Part shown: positions 17,965 to 27,404 of the stretch, in pieces | How positions within the stretch are numbered: the first letter of the stretch is position 1 | How the letters are laid out: each line of letters opens with the position of its first letter | Source of the DNA: Rhizobium sp. CIAT894 | Lineage (GTDB): Bacteria; Pseudomonadota; Alphaproteobacteria; Rhizobiales; Rhizobiaceae | DNA: 64,000 nt | Assembly (NCBI RefSeq): GCF_000172795.2 | Contig: NZ_CP020947.1 | Coordinates: 313,001 to 377,000, forward strand | Direction: 5' to 3' | The notes under the pieces: model-generated | Database searches by the model: none | Seen by the model: only the letters and a program-made list of their open reading frames with translations | Told to the model about the DNA's origin: nothing | Program-made: the position numbers and the translations under genes

Positions 17965-19065
17965 TCAGTCTCCATCCGAAAAGGAAAAGCCGGCCGAAAG
18001 ACCGATCGCCGCGCCATATTCGTCGCTGATCCTGGTGATCAGGTCGCGGCTCTCGGCAAGCAGCGTATCGAGTTTGGCCTTCTCCGCATCGCTCACGGCG
18101 GCGTCGATGTCGGGGTTGAGCTTCGGCACGCTGTCGAGCAGCGATTTGAAGTCCTCGTCGATCGAGGCGGCGACGGCCTGTTTGTCCGGCGGCAGAAGCT
18201 CGGCCATGCCGGCCTTCTGCCAGAGCGTGCGCAGGCCGTCGATATTGGCGGCCATCGATTTCCAGGTATTCTTGGAACGCCAGTAGATTGCCATGCGCGG
18301 ACGCGGCGCGGTGTCCTTGCCCTTGTAGAATTGTTCGAGCCGCTGGTCGCGGACATTTTCCGCACCGTGGACGAGAATGCCGAGCAGTGCCGTCACGGCT
18401 TCCTTGTTGTCCATGAAATCGTTGCTTTGCGGGCCGGGATGTTTCCAGCTCGCCTGCACGCCGTCGGGTTTTTCCCAGGCGGCGACGATCTCGCCGGCCT
18501 CCCGCTGAATATTGCCGGCGACCGCCTGGCCGTAGAGGCAGCGGAAACCGCCCTTCTGCTTGACGAGATCGTCGGAGCCATTGCCGTAAAGCACGTATTC
18601 CAGTGCCGTCAGGCCCTGCAAGGCGACGCTCTTGCCGGCAATCGCATCGACCGTCGCATCCTTCGGATCGGCCTTGGCGATCAGCGCCTGCACCTGTTTC
18701 AGGCCGACCCCCTTGCGGTCGGGATAAAACAGGATGTGCTCGAAGAGATTGTCCTGGATAACCGGTCCGGTCTGCACGATCTCGATGATCGACCAGTAGC
18801 GGATCGTATCGTCGAAGGCGGATTTCGCCTTGTCGAGCGACTGCTGCGTGCCGTCGGCGCAAAGGTCCTTCATTGCCGTCGTCAGCCGGGCGGACGATTG
18901 CTGCATGTTGCGATAGCCGGGGCGGATCACCTCGTCGACGGCGCGCTGCATGACGGCGGGAACGGCATCCTCGTTCAGCCCTGCCGGAGGAGCGGCGGTC
19001 TGGGCGGCGGCCGGTGTGGCGAGGCCGATCAGAGTGAGGCAGAGCAGGGGGTGCCAAAGGCGCAT
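17965..19065 (-). CDS. Imelysin-family periplasmic protein (second copy)
   Basis: A 366-residue secreted protein with a signal peptide ending at AAAQ. It is predicted all-helical, like the imelysin/IrpA domain. The family's GxHxxE motif is reduced to an LTALEYVLYG segment, so the putative metal-binding His is absent while the Glu is kept. Its ATG overlaps the TGA of the di-heme gene (TGATG), indicating coupling, and it ends 4 bases before DUF1513. Imelysins are linked to iron uptake; the biochemical role is not settled. Confidence 0.85.
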   Translation of the reverse strand: MRLWHPLLCLTLIGLATPAAAQTAAPPAGLNEDAVPAVMQRAVDEVIRPGYRNMQQSSARLTTAMKDLCADGTQQSLDKAKSAFDDTIRYWSIIEIVQTGPVIQDNLFEHILFYPDRKGVGLKQVQALIAKADPKDATVDAIAGKSVALQGLTALEYVLYGNGSDDLVKQKGGFRCLYGQAVAGNIQREAGEIVAAWEKPDGVQASWKHPGPQSNDFMDNKEAVTALLGILVHGAENVRDQRLEQFYKGKDTAPRPRMAIYWRSKNTWKSMAANIDGLRTLWQKAGMAELLPPDKQAVAASIDEDFKSLLDSVPKLNPDIDAAVSDAEKAKLDTLLAESRDLITRISDEYGAAIGLSAGFSFSDGD

Positions 19066-20630
19066 CAAAGTGACTCCAGGAATGTAATCAGGGCCGCCCT
19101 GTCATCTCTCGACAGGGAGGAGAAAGCGTTGCGGGCCTTTTCAGCTTCGCCGCCATGCCACAGGATCGCCTCGGTGAGATCCCGCGCACGGCCGTCATGC
19201 AGGAAAAAGCTGTGTCCGCTGACCGTCCGGGTCAGTCCTATACCCCATAGCGGTGGCGTGCGCCATTCACGTCCGCTTGCAAGGCCGACCTGTTGTCCGT
19301 CGGCAAGCCCGTCGCCCATATCGTGCAGGAGAAAATCGGAATAGGGCCAGATCAGCTGGAAGGACTGCGCCTTGTCTGATGTATCCCGGCGGGTGACGAA
19401 TTTCGGCACATGGCAGGAAATGCAGCCGGTTTCGTAGAAGATCCGCTTGCCCCGCAGCGTCTCGGGGAAACTCGCTTTGCGGCGCGCGGGAACGGCAAGA
19501 TTTTCGGAATAGAAGGTCACGAGGTCGAGAATAGACCCTGGTGCTTCCTCGTCGCCCAGGCGTTTCTGCACGCCGGTCGGCATATCGAGGCATTTCTTTT
19601 CCGCCTCGGTGCAATCGCCATGCGCATTCGGATGGTCGGGCGTGGAGATGCCGATATCATTGGCGAAGGCGTCGGCATTCTGGTCGCGCACCGTGGCGTT
19701 CTGCGCCTTCCAGCCGAAGCGGCCGAGCGCGATCTTTCCGCTGCGGTGGTCGCGCACGATCGCTGCCTTGCCTGATATGCCATCGCCATCGGCATCGTCG
19801 GGATCGGCATGGGCAAGGAGATCGGCCGCGGGGATCGCCTCGATCAGCCCGAGGCCGATCATCGCAGGGGCAACCCGCGCCGAAATCGTCGTCGCCGGAT
19901 CGAGCGGCCCGTAGGCAAGGTTAGCCACCGCATAATGCGGGCGGCGCAGCGGCACGGTTTCGCCGTCGCCAAGTGTCACCGTCTCTTGGTCATAGCGGAT
20001 CGTCATCCGGCCCTCGGCGGCAAGGCCAGGAACGGCAAGATCCTGCAGCTGGTGACCATAGACCGGATCGGGGAAATTGAGAATGTCAGCGCCCGCGATC
20101 GCCTTTTCTTCCTCGGGTGTTCTGGCTGCGCGGGAAAGCCGCAGGAACATCGAGACGGCGCTCGGGCCGCCTTCCGGCGGTTTGCCGCGGCCGTCATTGA
20201 CATGACAGCTCATGCAGGAGCGGGCGTTGAACAGCGGCCCGAGGCCATCGGAGGCCTGCGTCGAGGAGGGAGCGGAAACCCAGAGCTTGCGGAACAGCGC
20301 ATTGCCGAGCTTGAAATTCTGCTCTTCCTCGAAGGGGATGTTGGCCGAAATATGCGAGAAACTGTCGTCGGTGACCGGGTCGATCGAGGTCGTCGCACCC
20401 GCCTGCATCGCTTCATATTGTTCGGCCTTGGTAAAATCCTCGGTCGGCCGCGTCACATCGGCGACGCGTTTCAGATCGGCCTCGGAAAGGTCCGCGCGTG
20501 TCGTCGGGAGATCGAAACCGGCGGCAAGAGCCACAGGCGCTGCCGCAAGGGCCGCGAAAGTGGCAACGCGGAAGGATAGGTGGCGATGATGCCGTGCGGC
20601 AAGCTCTAGGGTGCCAGCACGCGCTTCCAC
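19065..20630 (-). CDS. Di-heme c-type cytochrome oxidoreductase, exported
   Basis: About 521 residues with an N-terminal signal (ATFAALAAAPVALAA) and two CxxCH heme c motifs, CMSCH and CISCH, as in the di-heme thiol-oxidoreductase-like proteins found next to imelysins. The long open frame continues to 20990 through repeat DNA. A GTG at 20630 with GGGAG five bases upstream is the better start. It acts in the periplasm, probably in electron transfer; a ferric/ferrous redox partner for the imelysins is inferred. It is translationally coupled to the next imelysin. Confidence 0.85.
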   Translation of the reverse strand: MEARAGTLELAARHHRHLSFRVATFAALAAAPVALAAGFDLPTTRADLSEADLKRVADVTRPTEDFTKAEQYEAMQAGATTSIDPVTDDSFSHISANIPFEEEQNFKLGNALFRKLWVSAPSSTQASDGLGPLFNARSCMSCHVNDGRGKPPEGGPSAVSMFLRLSRAARTPEEEKAIAGADILNFPDPVYGHQLQDLAVPGLAAEGRMTIRYDQETVTLGDGETVPLRRPHYAVANLAYGPLDPATTISARVAPAMIGLGLIEAIPAADLLAHADPDDADGDGISGKAAIVRDHRSGKIALGRFGWKAQNATVRDQNADAFANDIGISTPDHPNAHGDCTEAEKKCLDMPTGVQKRLGDEEAPGSILDLVTFYSENLAVPARRKASFPETLRGKRIFYETGCISCHVPKFVTRRDTSDKAQSFQLIWPYSDFLLHDMGDGLADGQQVGLASGREWRTPPLWGIGLTRTVSGHSFFLHDGRARDLTEAILWHGGEAEKARNAFSSLSRDDRAALITFLESL

Positions 20631-20637
20631 TGCTTCT

Positions 20638-20788
20638 CCCTCATTCCCTTCCTCGGGCTTTGCCCGAGGGATGTCACAGGAATCCAGCGCGCCCAAGTCC
20701 TTGGGCGCAGAAGACTTCCCTTTGGCCGACTCATTCACGGCGCGGACGCGCCGTGGCTGGATTCCTGTGACGAGCACAGGAATGAGGG
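20638..20788. repeat. Nested-hairpin intergenic repeat inside the imelysin operon
   Basis: About 150 bases built of nested inverted repeats. The outer arms are CCCTCATTCC and GGAATGAGGG. The main arms are GTCACAGGAATCCAGC (20673-20688) and its exact complement at 20756-20771. Inner hairpins are CCTCGGGC/GCCCGAGG, GCGCCCAA/TTGGGCGC and ACGGCGCG/CGCGCCGT. This looks like a non-autonomous rhizobial palindromic element. It separates the first imelysin gene from the cytochrome gene. Confidence 0.8.
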
Positions 20789-20850
20789 AAGTAACAAATC
20801 GCATTTCAGAGTCCGGGCCGCTCCGGCTGTCGAAGCGGCCCGCCTTTTGC

Positions 20851-22128
20851 TTATTTGAAGACGGCGTTAGGATTATCCAAGCTGTCGGAACCTTCAAGCT
20901 GAACCGTGCCGAGATCGAGTGCGGCAATAACGCGCTGTACCGATTTCGTCTGGTCGACCAGCCCGTCGATGGCGGCCTGGACGACGGCATTGCCTTCCTT
21001 GTTGCCCTCGCCGATCATCTGGTCGTACTTCTCGACCGTCTCGCCGCGCTTGGCCATGGCGTTCATGGCATCGAGCGTCTTGTTGAGCTTGCCTTCCATT
21101 TCGGCATCGAGCGCCTTGTCCTTGGCGGCGACGAGATCGTGCAGCGACGGACCGCTGAGCTTGGTGCCGTTGACGCGGGTATAGTTGCCGGTATAGGCGG
21201 CGGCGATGCCGATCGCGTCGTTGAGATGCGAGTTGTAGGTATTGTCGGAGAAGCAGTCATGCTCTTCTTCCGGATCGTGCAGCAGCAGGCCGAGCTTCAT
21301 GCGCTCGCCGGCGAGCTCACCGTAGGAGAGCGAACCCATGCCCGTCAGGATCGCAACGAGGCCGGCCTTCGGATCGGCTTCGACGTTCTTCGTCGCAGCG
21401 CCGTCCGGCTTCCAGTTGTCGGTCATTTCCTGAAGGTCGGAGACGAGCAGGGTGGAGGCGGACTTCAGATATTCGGCGCGGCGGTCGCAATTGCCGTGCG
21501 TGCAATTCTTGAGATCGTAATCCGTTGCCGGGCGGTCGCCGGCGCCGGGTCCGGTGCCGTTCAGATCCTGGCCCCAGAGCAGGAATTCGATGGCGTGATA
21601 GCCGGTCGCCACATTGGCTTCGATGCCGCCGGCCTCAGCCAGCGTCCCGGAGAGGAATTCCGGCGTCAGCTTCGAAGCGTCGACATCCTTGCCGTCGATC
21701 TTGATCGTCTTGTTGGCGATGACATTGGCCACATAGAGCGCATTTTCGTCGCTCTCGGTGCCGTAGGAGGCATCGACATAATCGATCAGGCCTTCATCGA
21801 GCGGCCATGCGTTGACCTTGCCTTCCCAGTCGTCGACGATCGGATTGCCGAAGCGATAGACTTCCGTCTGCTGGTAGGGAACGCGGGCCTTGATCCAGGC
21901 GTCGCGGGCGGCTTTCAGCGTTGCATCGGTCGGGGCCTTCAGAAAGGCGTCGATGGCGGCGTCGAGCGCCTTGGCCGTCGTCAGCGAGTCCTCGTATTTC
22001 GCATGCGCCACGTCGGCATAGTGTTTGACCACGGCGGCGGCATCGGTCTCGGCATGGGCGGGCAGGGCGAGCAGGGCGGCGGGGGCAATCGCCAGCACGG
22101 CTGCGCGGAATTTGCGGTTGAGCTTCAT
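20851..22128 (-). CDS. Imelysin-family periplasmic protein (IrpA-like)
   Basis: A 425-residue secreted protein with a signal peptide ending at ALPAHA-E. The hallmark GYHAIEFLLWGQDLNGTGPGAG contains the GxHxxE motif thought to bind metal. Further conserved blocks are VYRFGNPIVDDWEG and RMKLGLLLHDPEEEHDCFSDNTYNSH. Iron-regulated IrpA/ICMP homologues match this layout. It is the first gene of the operon that continues with the di-heme cytochrome, a second imelysin and DUF1513. Confidence 0.92.
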   Translation of the reverse strand: MKLNRKFRAAVLAIAPAALLALPAHAETDAAAVVKHYADVAHAKYEDSLTTAKALDAAIDAFLKAPTDATLKAARDAWIKARVPYQQTEVYRFGNPIVDDWEGKVNAWPLDEGLIDYVDASYGTESDENALYVANVIANKTIKIDGKDVDASKLTPEFLSGTLAEAGGIEANVATGYHAIEFLLWGQDLNGTGPGAGDRPATDYDLKNCTHGNCDRRAEYLKSASTLLVSDLQEMTDNWKPDGAATKNVEADPKAGLVAILTGMGSLSYGELAGERMKLGLLLHDPEEEHDCFSDNTYNSHLNDAIGIAAAYTGNYTRVNGTKLSGPSLHDLVAAKDKALDAEMEGKLNKTLDAMNAMAKRGETVEKYDQMIGEGNKEGNAVVQAAIDGLVDQTKSVQRVIAALDLGTVQLEGSDSLDNPNAVFK

Positions 22129-22159
22129 AATCCTCTCCTGTGACGGGATTTTCCGTCGA

Positions 22160-22262
22160 GCGCATCGGCCCGAAATCGGAATCGATTTCGGAAAGCACGA
22201 TGCGCCAATTCAAAAATGTTACAGCGTCCTTTGCGCGTCTGATAAGACGCGCGGCGCTGTAA
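22160..22262. repeat. Intergenic repeat with two hairpins
   Basis: The element contains the hairpins CGAAATCG/CGATTTCG (22171-22190) and GCGCGTCT-GATA-AGACGCGC (22233-22252), the latter enclosed by ACAGCG/CGCTGT. Part of it (GCGTCCTTTGCGC...CGCTGT) recurs at 50344-50379. It fills most of the gap between rsmB and the first imelysin gene, so it probably lies in that operon's leader. Confidence 0.65.
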
Positions 22263-22311
22263 TCGGGCTCCGTCTCTTCGCGCAAAAGTAAACTGGTGTC
22301 AAACGCTCTAG

Positions 22312-22328
22312 TTTGGAATGGTTTTAAG
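22312..22328 (-). promoter_or_regulatory. Candidate Irr (ICE-like) box upstream of the imelysin operon
   Basis: On the minus strand this reads CTTAAAA-CCA-TTCCAAA, two 7-base arms with 12 of 14 positions matching the palindromic pattern TTTAGAA-N3-TTCTAAA that I recall for rhizobial Irr sites. Iron-responsive control of imelysin operons is established in related bacteria. The site is about 185 bases upstream of the start codon. The match was made by eye against a remembered consensus. Confidence 0.35.
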
Positions 22329-22457
22329 GATGGATTGCCGCCGGCAAACCGGTTTCCTTTGATCGGCATCTGCATGAAAAACCGGCAGCAACCGACGCCG
22401 CGCAGCGTCATTGCGCCGCAGGTGTCTTCATTCATTGTTGGCTTTTGCCAGGCCGCG

Positions 22458-23747
22458 TCAGTCCTTGCGCTGCATGCGGCAGAAGAAGAAGCCGTCCGTA
22501 TCGGTGGAAGCCGGCGTCAGCGTCACCGTCAGGCCGTCGGAAGAATGCGGGCGCGGGGCGTCTTTGCCGTACAGGCCGTCCCAGGCGGGCAGGGCGCTGA
22601 CGATCTGGAAATCGGGATTGCCGGCGGTGAAGCGGCGCACCTGTTCCTCGTTTTCCTGAGGCAGTACCGAGCAGGTGACATAGATCAGCTCGCCGCCCGG
22701 TTTGACGAAACCGCTCGCCTGCGCCAGCGCGTCCTGCTGCTGGGCGGTGCGTTCGTCGAGGTTCTTTGCCGTCAGCCGCCATTTGGTGTCGGGGCGGCGG
22801 CGCCATGTGCCGGTGCCGGTGCAGGGCGCGTCGACCAGCACCTTGTCGCAGCGCCCGGCAAGGCCGGAGAGCGCTTTGGCGTCGTCATGCACCTGGACAT
22901 TGCGCGTGCCCGCCCGCTTCAGCCGCTCGATGATCGGCGCCAGCCGCTTGCGGTCGGCGTCATAGGCGTGAACCTGTCCCTTGTTCTGCATGGCCGCGGC
23001 CATGGCGAGCGTCTTGCCGCCGCCACCGGCGCAATAATCGAGAACCTGTTCGCCGTCCCTCGCGAGCACCAGATCGGCGACGATCTGCGAACCCTCGTCC
23101 TGAACCTCAAACCAGCCTTTCTGGAACGAAAGCTCGGCTGTCACGTTGGGAAGACGCGAGGCGCCTTCGCCGGCGGCAATCCGGATGCCGTAGCGGGCGA
23201 TCTTCGCCGCCTGCGCGCCTGACCTTTCGAGCGCCTTGACGGCCTTGTCGCGGGAGGATTTCAGGATATTGGCGCGCAGATCGAGTGTTGGGCGGGCGGC
23301 AAGCGCCTGTGCCTCGGCAAGCCAGCCGGCGCCGAAAGCCTGTTCGAAGGAGGATTGAACCCATTCGGGAATATCGCCGCGGATATGCGGCGGCGCATCG
23401 CCGAGCGAGCGGCTTTCGAAGGCCGAGAGGGCCTCGGCCGAAAGCGGCGCCGGCGCAAACTTGTCATCCGCCAGTTCGGCGGCAAGACTGTCTGGCGTAA
23501 AACCCCATTGGCGGAACATGACGGCATGGGCAATCGCTGTGGCGCTGTCGTCATCCATCAGCCAGGCATGGGAAAGCCGCATGCGCAGGGCGTCGTAGAC
23601 GATGTTGCCGATGGCAGCACGATCGCCGGAGCCGGCGAAACGATGCGCAAGGCCCCAGTCCTTCAGCGCGTCGGCGACAGGCCGCTTGCGGGCATCGATG
23701 TCCGCGAGCACAGAAATCGCCCCTTCGAGGCGGCCGCCCAGACGCAT
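22458..23747 (-). CDS. RsmB/NOP-family 16S rRNA (cytosine) methyltransferase
   Basis: A 429-residue S-adenosylmethionine-dependent RNA m5C methyltransferase. The N-terminal NusB-like helical region is followed by the Rossmann domain with motif I YCAGGGGKTLA, motif IV DAPCTGTGTWRRRPD and motif VI VTCSVLPQENEEQV, so both catalytic cysteines are present. It starts with AGGAGA nine bases upstream. RsmB-type members methylate C967 of 16S rRNA; orthology within the NOP family was not tested. Confidence 0.88.
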   Translation of the reverse strand: MRLGGRLEGAISVLADIDARKRPVADALKDWGLAHRFAGSGDRAAIGNIVYDALRMRLSHAWLMDDDSATAIAHAVMFRQWGFTPDSLAAELADDKFAPAPLSAEALSAFESRSLGDAPPHIRGDIPEWVQSSFEQAFGAGWLAEAQALAARPTLDLRANILKSSRDKAVKALERSGAQAAKIARYGIRIAAGEGASRLPNVTAELSFQKGWFEVQDEGSQIVADLVLARDGEQVLDYCAGGGGKTLAMAAAMQNKGQVHAYDADRKRLAPIIERLKRAGTRNVQVHDDAKALSGLAGRCDKVLVDAPCTGTGTWRRRPDTKWRLTAKNLDERTAQQQDALAQASGFVKPGGELIYVTCSVLPQENEEQVRRFTAGNPDFQIVSALPAWDGLYGKDAPRPHSSDGLTVTLTPASTDTDGFFFCRMQRKD

Positions 23748-23898
23748 TCACAAGTCTCCTGTTGCCATGCCTGCGAAGGATCCCGTCAGCCGCGACAGTC
23801 GCGGGATGGATTGTTCACAAGTCTCAACCGCGTGGTAACCGCGATTGGCGGCAAGAGCAAGCGCCGCTGACGGCGCAGCCGGTTGTTGGCTGTCAGCT

Positions 23899-24261
23899 TT
23901 AGCTGATCACTTGGTAGCAGACCTTCGCCGTGCCGGAGCTCACCATGCCGATATTCTGCGCGGCGGCGCGCGACAGATCCAGCACCCGGCCGCGGATGAA
24001 CGGACCGCGATCGTTGATGCGAACGACGACGGTGCGGCCATTGTTGCGGTTGGTGACCTTCACCTTGGTGCCGAAAGCGAGCGAACGATGTGCGGCAGTC
24101 AAGACGGCAGGGTTCATACGTTCCCCGGAAGCAGTTTTGGAGTGAAGTGCGTACCACGAAGCACCGCCACAGCCATTTCCAGCAAAACTCTCCGCCGGAA
24201 GCAAGGAAGAGCAGGCTGCAATAGTTGCGGCAGCGATAATAGAACGGCTTATTTTCTTCAA
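23899..24261 (-). CDS. RlpA-like double-psi beta-barrel secreted protein
   Basis: About 120 residues. A signal peptide ([19 protein letters not shown]) precedes one double-psi beta-barrel domain of the RlpA type: [48 protein letters not shown] and [10 protein letters not shown]. RlpA proteins act on peptidoglycan at the septum; this short form has no SPOR domain. The likely start is TTG at 24261 with GAGGG about 10 bases upstream; the in-frame TTG at 24291 is an alternative. No ATG fits. Confidence 0.82.
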   Translation of the reverse strand: MKKISRSIIAAATIAACSSLLPAESFAGNGCGGASWYALHSKTASGERMNPAVLTAAHRSLAFGTKVKVTNRNNGRTVVVRINDRGPFIRGRVLDLSRAAAQNIGMVSSGTAKVCYQVIS

Positions 24262-24291
24262 AACAGAGTATCCCTCAACTATTGAACTCAA

Positions 24292-24669
24292 CGCCCTTGC
24301 AGGCGGCGGGGCTTAAATCCGTCGAAAAATGGCGAAAAAGTGCCGCGTTCGATCACGGAATATTACAGTCTGTAATATTTGTGAGGCCATTGATAAAATA
24401 TGAGAATTTGCCGCGTGCGGCAGAATGTGGAAAAAACGCAATGAAATCAGCTAAAATTCAAATGATTTTTCCGAAGAAGTTTTAAATTTCCCGGCCTTCA
24501 CAAAAATCACGAAATATTTTTTCGGGCTTCGCCATATTTGCTGCCACATTTGCGCAAATTCAAAGGCCGTTAACCATGATATGCGGCGAGAATTGTTCTG
24601 CCAAACGCAGAAAGTAGGAATTTCCTACTCATTCCGGGTGATAACCCGGCCGCCTCAAGCGGGCCTTGT
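24292..24669. other. Gene-free AT-rich gap upstream of the RlpA-like gene
   Basis: About 380 bases with many A/T runs (for example around 24440-24540), unlike the flanking genes. It should contain the promoter of the RlpA-like gene. I see no open frame, hairpin terminator or repeat I can support in it. Confidence 0.5.
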
Positions 24670-25539
24670 CTAACTGCGCCAGCGTCCGCCCTGCCACAAT
24701 TGCGCAAGTGACATCGGGTAGTCGGGAAAGGAGAATTCGAAGCCGGCCGCCTTGAGTTTCGCATTCGAAACCCGTTTGTTCTCGCCGTAGAAGGAGCGCG
24801 CCATCGGCGTCAGCTCGGCTGTTTCGAAGGCCTGTTCCGGCGGCGGTTCGACACCCATCAGCCGTGCTGCCTCGACAATCACATCCTGCGGCGGCCCAGG
24901 CCGGTTGTCGGTGATGTTATAGAGGCCGCCGAGGCTGTGGTCGGACAGAAAGCGGGTCGCCGCGCCGATATCCTCGACCCGGATGCGGTTGAACACCTGG
25001 TCTTTCTTGATCAGCCGCCGCGCCGTGCCCTTTTCCAGATTGCAGAAGGCATTGCGGCCCGGCCCGTAAATCCCGGAAAGGCGGAGCACCGCTGCCGGCA
25101 CGCCACGCTGCCTGCCCGTGGCCAGCCAGCCCGCTTCCGCCTCGAGCCGCTCCTTCGAGCGCGCGGACACGGGCACGCAGGGCGTTTCCTCGTCGATCCA
25201 GGCACCCTTGTGATCGCCATAGACGCCGACGGTGGAGAGGTAACCGATCCATTCGAGGCTGGGCAGCAGGCTTGCGCTGTCTTCGCCGAGCAGCCGCAGC
25301 AGCGGATCGGCCTTTCCGGGCGCGATCGACTGCACGAGATGAGTGACATCGGCCAAAGCCTGGATGAGCCCTTCGTCCAAGGTCTCGCCGTCGAAGAGAT
25401 AGGCCTCGATGCCGGCTTGACCGAGCGCGTCCATCTTCTCCGCCGAGCGCGTGGTGCCGGAAATGCGTACGCCGTCGCCGGCGAAGGCCCTGGCGATCGC
25501 CGTGCCGGAATAACCGCAGCCAAAGATCATCACATGCAT
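24670..25539 (-). CDS. YeeZ-like NAD(P)-dependent epimerase/dehydratase-family protein
   Basis: A 289-residue extended-SDR protein starting [19 protein letters not shown], a Rossmann glycine-rich loop. The conserved ILRLSGIYGPGRN-type segment (LRLSGIYGPGRNAF) and the late GGLYNITDNRP are typical of the YeeZ group. The catalytic YxxxK is not obvious; the related position is near YLSTVGVYGD. The start at 25539 overlaps the queG stop (TGATG) and has GGAG upstream, so it is translationally coupled to queG. Function unknown. Confidence 0.82.
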   Translation of the reverse strand: MHVMIFGCGYSGTAIARAFAGDGVRISGTTRSAEKMDALGQAGIEAYLFDGETLDEGLIQALADVTHLVQSIAPGKADPLLRLLGEDSASLLPSLEWIGYLSTVGVYGDHKGAWIDEETPCVPVSARSKERLEAEAGWLATGRQRGVPAAVLRLSGIYGPGRNAFCNLEKGTARRLIKKDQVFNRIRVEDIGAATRFLSDHSLGGLYNITDNRPGPPQDVIVEAARLMGVEPPPEQAFETAELTPMARSFYGENKRVSNAKLKAAGFEFSFPDYPMSLAQLWQGGRWRS

Positions 25540-26699
25540 CAGCCCGCTCCTGCCATCAGCCATTCGTTCAACACGTCGCCATCGCTCTCATCAGCCCTTT
25601 GTGCGGCAAAGAGAGAGAATTCGCCAGCCTCCATCAGCCGCGAAAGCGCCCAGACCGCCATGGCACGCACCACCGGCGAGGCATCGCCGGCGAGCAGGCG
25701 GCATTGAGCAATCAGCGCCGTCTCGCCGGAATTGCCGGCAGCGATGAGCAGATTGCGGACGAAACGGTCGCGGCCGATCCGCTTTACCGGCGAGCCGCTG
25801 AAGAAGGCGCGAAAGGCAGCATCGTCAAGCGTCAGCAGAAAGGCGATCGACGGCTCCTTCAGGTCTTTCCGCGCCTGCAGCTTCATCTCGGAGGCCGCAC
25901 TCGCGAACTTGTTCCAGGGACAGGCGGCAAGACAGTCGTCGCAGCCATAGATGCGGTTGCCGATCAGCACCCGCAGGTCGGGGTCGATCGGCCCCTTGTG
26001 TTCGATGGTGAGATAGGAAATGCAGCGCCGTGCGTCGATCTGGTAAGGCGCCGGAAAGGCGGCGGTCGGGCAGGCGTCGAGACAGGCGCGGCAGGAGCCG
26101 CAATGATCGGTCTCCTCGGCGTCGACGGCAAGATCGGCGGTCGTGAACATCGTACCGAGAAACAGCCAGGAACCATGCGTGCGGCTGACGAGGTTGGTGT
26201 GTTTGCCCTGCCAGCCCAAGCCGGCTGCCGCCGCCAGCGGCTTTTCCATGACGGGCGCGGTATCGACGAACACCTTCACGTCGGCGCCGGCCCGCGCCGC
26301 AAAACGCGTGGCGATCTCCTTCAGCCGGCCCTTGATGACGTCGTGATAATCGCGGTTGCGGGCATAGACGGAGATGGCCGCTTTGTCGGGCTTCTCAAGG
26401 ATGCCGCGCGGATCTTCCTCGGGTGTATAATTGAGGCCGAAGACGACGACCGATTTCACCTCGCTCCAGAGTGTCCGGGGATCGCCGCGCCGGTCGCGCG
26501 TCTCCGCCATCCACTCCATCGTCCCGTGGCGCCCGGCATCGATGAACTCCCCGAGACGCTGCTTTGCTTGCGGGATCGCGTCCGGTCGCGTGATACGGCA
26601 GAGATCGAAGCCCTTGGCGGCAGATTCCGCCCGTACGAACTCGGTCAAATTGTCGCGGCGGCGACGCTCTTTGTCATCTCGTCTATCGGCTTCGGGCAT
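25539..26699 (-). CDS. queG: tRNA epoxyqueuosine(34) reductase
   Basis: A 386-residue QueG that carries out the last step of queuosine synthesis in tRNA anticodons, reducing epoxyqueuosine with a cobalamin cofactor and two [4Fe-4S] clusters. The cluster motifs are [13 protein letters not shown] and [13 protein letters not shown]. The N-terminal cobalamin-binding region ([12 protein letters not shown]) and the C-terminal HEAT-like tail ([16 protein letters not shown]) are also present. It lies downstream of the GST gene and is coupled to the YeeZ-like gene. Confidence 0.95.
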   Translation of the reverse strand: MPEADRRDDKERRRRDNLTEFVRAESAAKGFDLCRITRPDAIPQAKQRLGEFIDAGRHGTMEWMAETRDRRGDPRTLWSEVKSVVVFGLNYTPEEDPRGILEKPDKAAISVYARNRDYHDVIKGRLKEIATRFAARAGADVKVFVDTAPVMEKPLAAAAGLGWQGKHTNLVSRTHGSWLFLGTMFTTADLAVDAEETDHCGSCRACLDACPTAAFPAPYQIDARRCISYLTIEHKGPIDPDLRVLIGNRIYGCDDCLAACPWNKFASAASEMKLQARKDLKEPSIAFLLTLDDAAFRAFFSGSPVKRIGRDRFVRNLLIAAGNSGETALIAQCRLLAGDASPVVRAMAVWALSRLMEAGEFSLFAAQRADESDGDVLNEWLMAGAG

Positions 26700-26711
26700 G
26701 GAGAGCCCTCG

Positions 26712-27404
26712 TCAGAAATCCAGATCGGCATAATGCGAAACCGGTGTCAGGCCGCGCACCCGCTCGGTCAGCATCGGCCGGAAGGAGGGGCGCGATTTCA
26801 GCCGCTGATACCAGTCCTTGACGACGGGGGAGTCCGCCCACTCGATTTCGCCGAGATAATCGAGGATCGAAATCGAAGCGGCGGCGGCAAGATCGGCATA
26901 GCTCATCCGCTCGCCCGCCAGCCACTGGCGCGAGCCGGCAAGCCAGGTGAGATAGCGCATATGCTGGCGGATATTCGCGCGGGCCGTGCGCAAAATCTTC
27001 GAATCCGGCGCTCCGCCGCCCTGATCTGATGTCATCTGCAACTTGTAGACACGCTCGCGAGCGAGCGGCTTGGTCACGTCGTTTTCCATCTTCTGCATGA
27101 ACCATTCGCTCAGCCGGCGGATTTCCGCGCGCTGGAAAGGGTCCTCGGCGAGCAGCCGCCGGTCGCGTTTCAGCACACCGTGCGTCTCGTCCAGATATTC
27201 GGAAATGACGGTTGCGCCGCAGAGCGCCCGCATGCTGTCGTCGACATAGACAGGCAGGGTGCCGGCCGGGTTGAGCGCCAGGAAATCCCGGCGCTTTTCC
27301 CATGTCTGCTCCTCGATCAGATCCGCCTGATAGCCGTATTCCGCCAGGATCAGCCGGACGAAGCGAGATGCGGATGACATGGGATGATGATAAAGCGTGG
27401 GCAT
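26712..27404 (-). CDS. Glutathione S-transferase-family protein
   Basis: A 230-residue GST. The thioredoxin-like N-terminal domain begins MPTLYHHPMSSASRFVRLIL, with a Ser in the catalytic position, and keeps the cis-Pro loop GTLPVYVDDS. The helical C-terminal domain has the N-capping-box region SYADLAAAASISILDYLG. The substrate is unknown. It precedes queG by 12 bases on the same strand and is probably transcribed with it. Confidence 0.88.
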   Translation of the reverse strand: MPTLYHHPMSSASRFVRLILAEYGYQADLIEEQTWEKRRDFLALNPAGTLPVYVDDSMRALCGATVISEYLDETHGVLKRDRRLLAEDPFQRAEIRRLSEWFMQKMENDVTKPLARERVYKLQMTSDQGGGAPDSKILRTARANIRQHMRYLTWLAGSRQWLAGERMSYADLAAAASISILDYLGEIEWADSPVVKDWYQRLKSRPSFRPMLTERVRGLTPVSHYADLDF

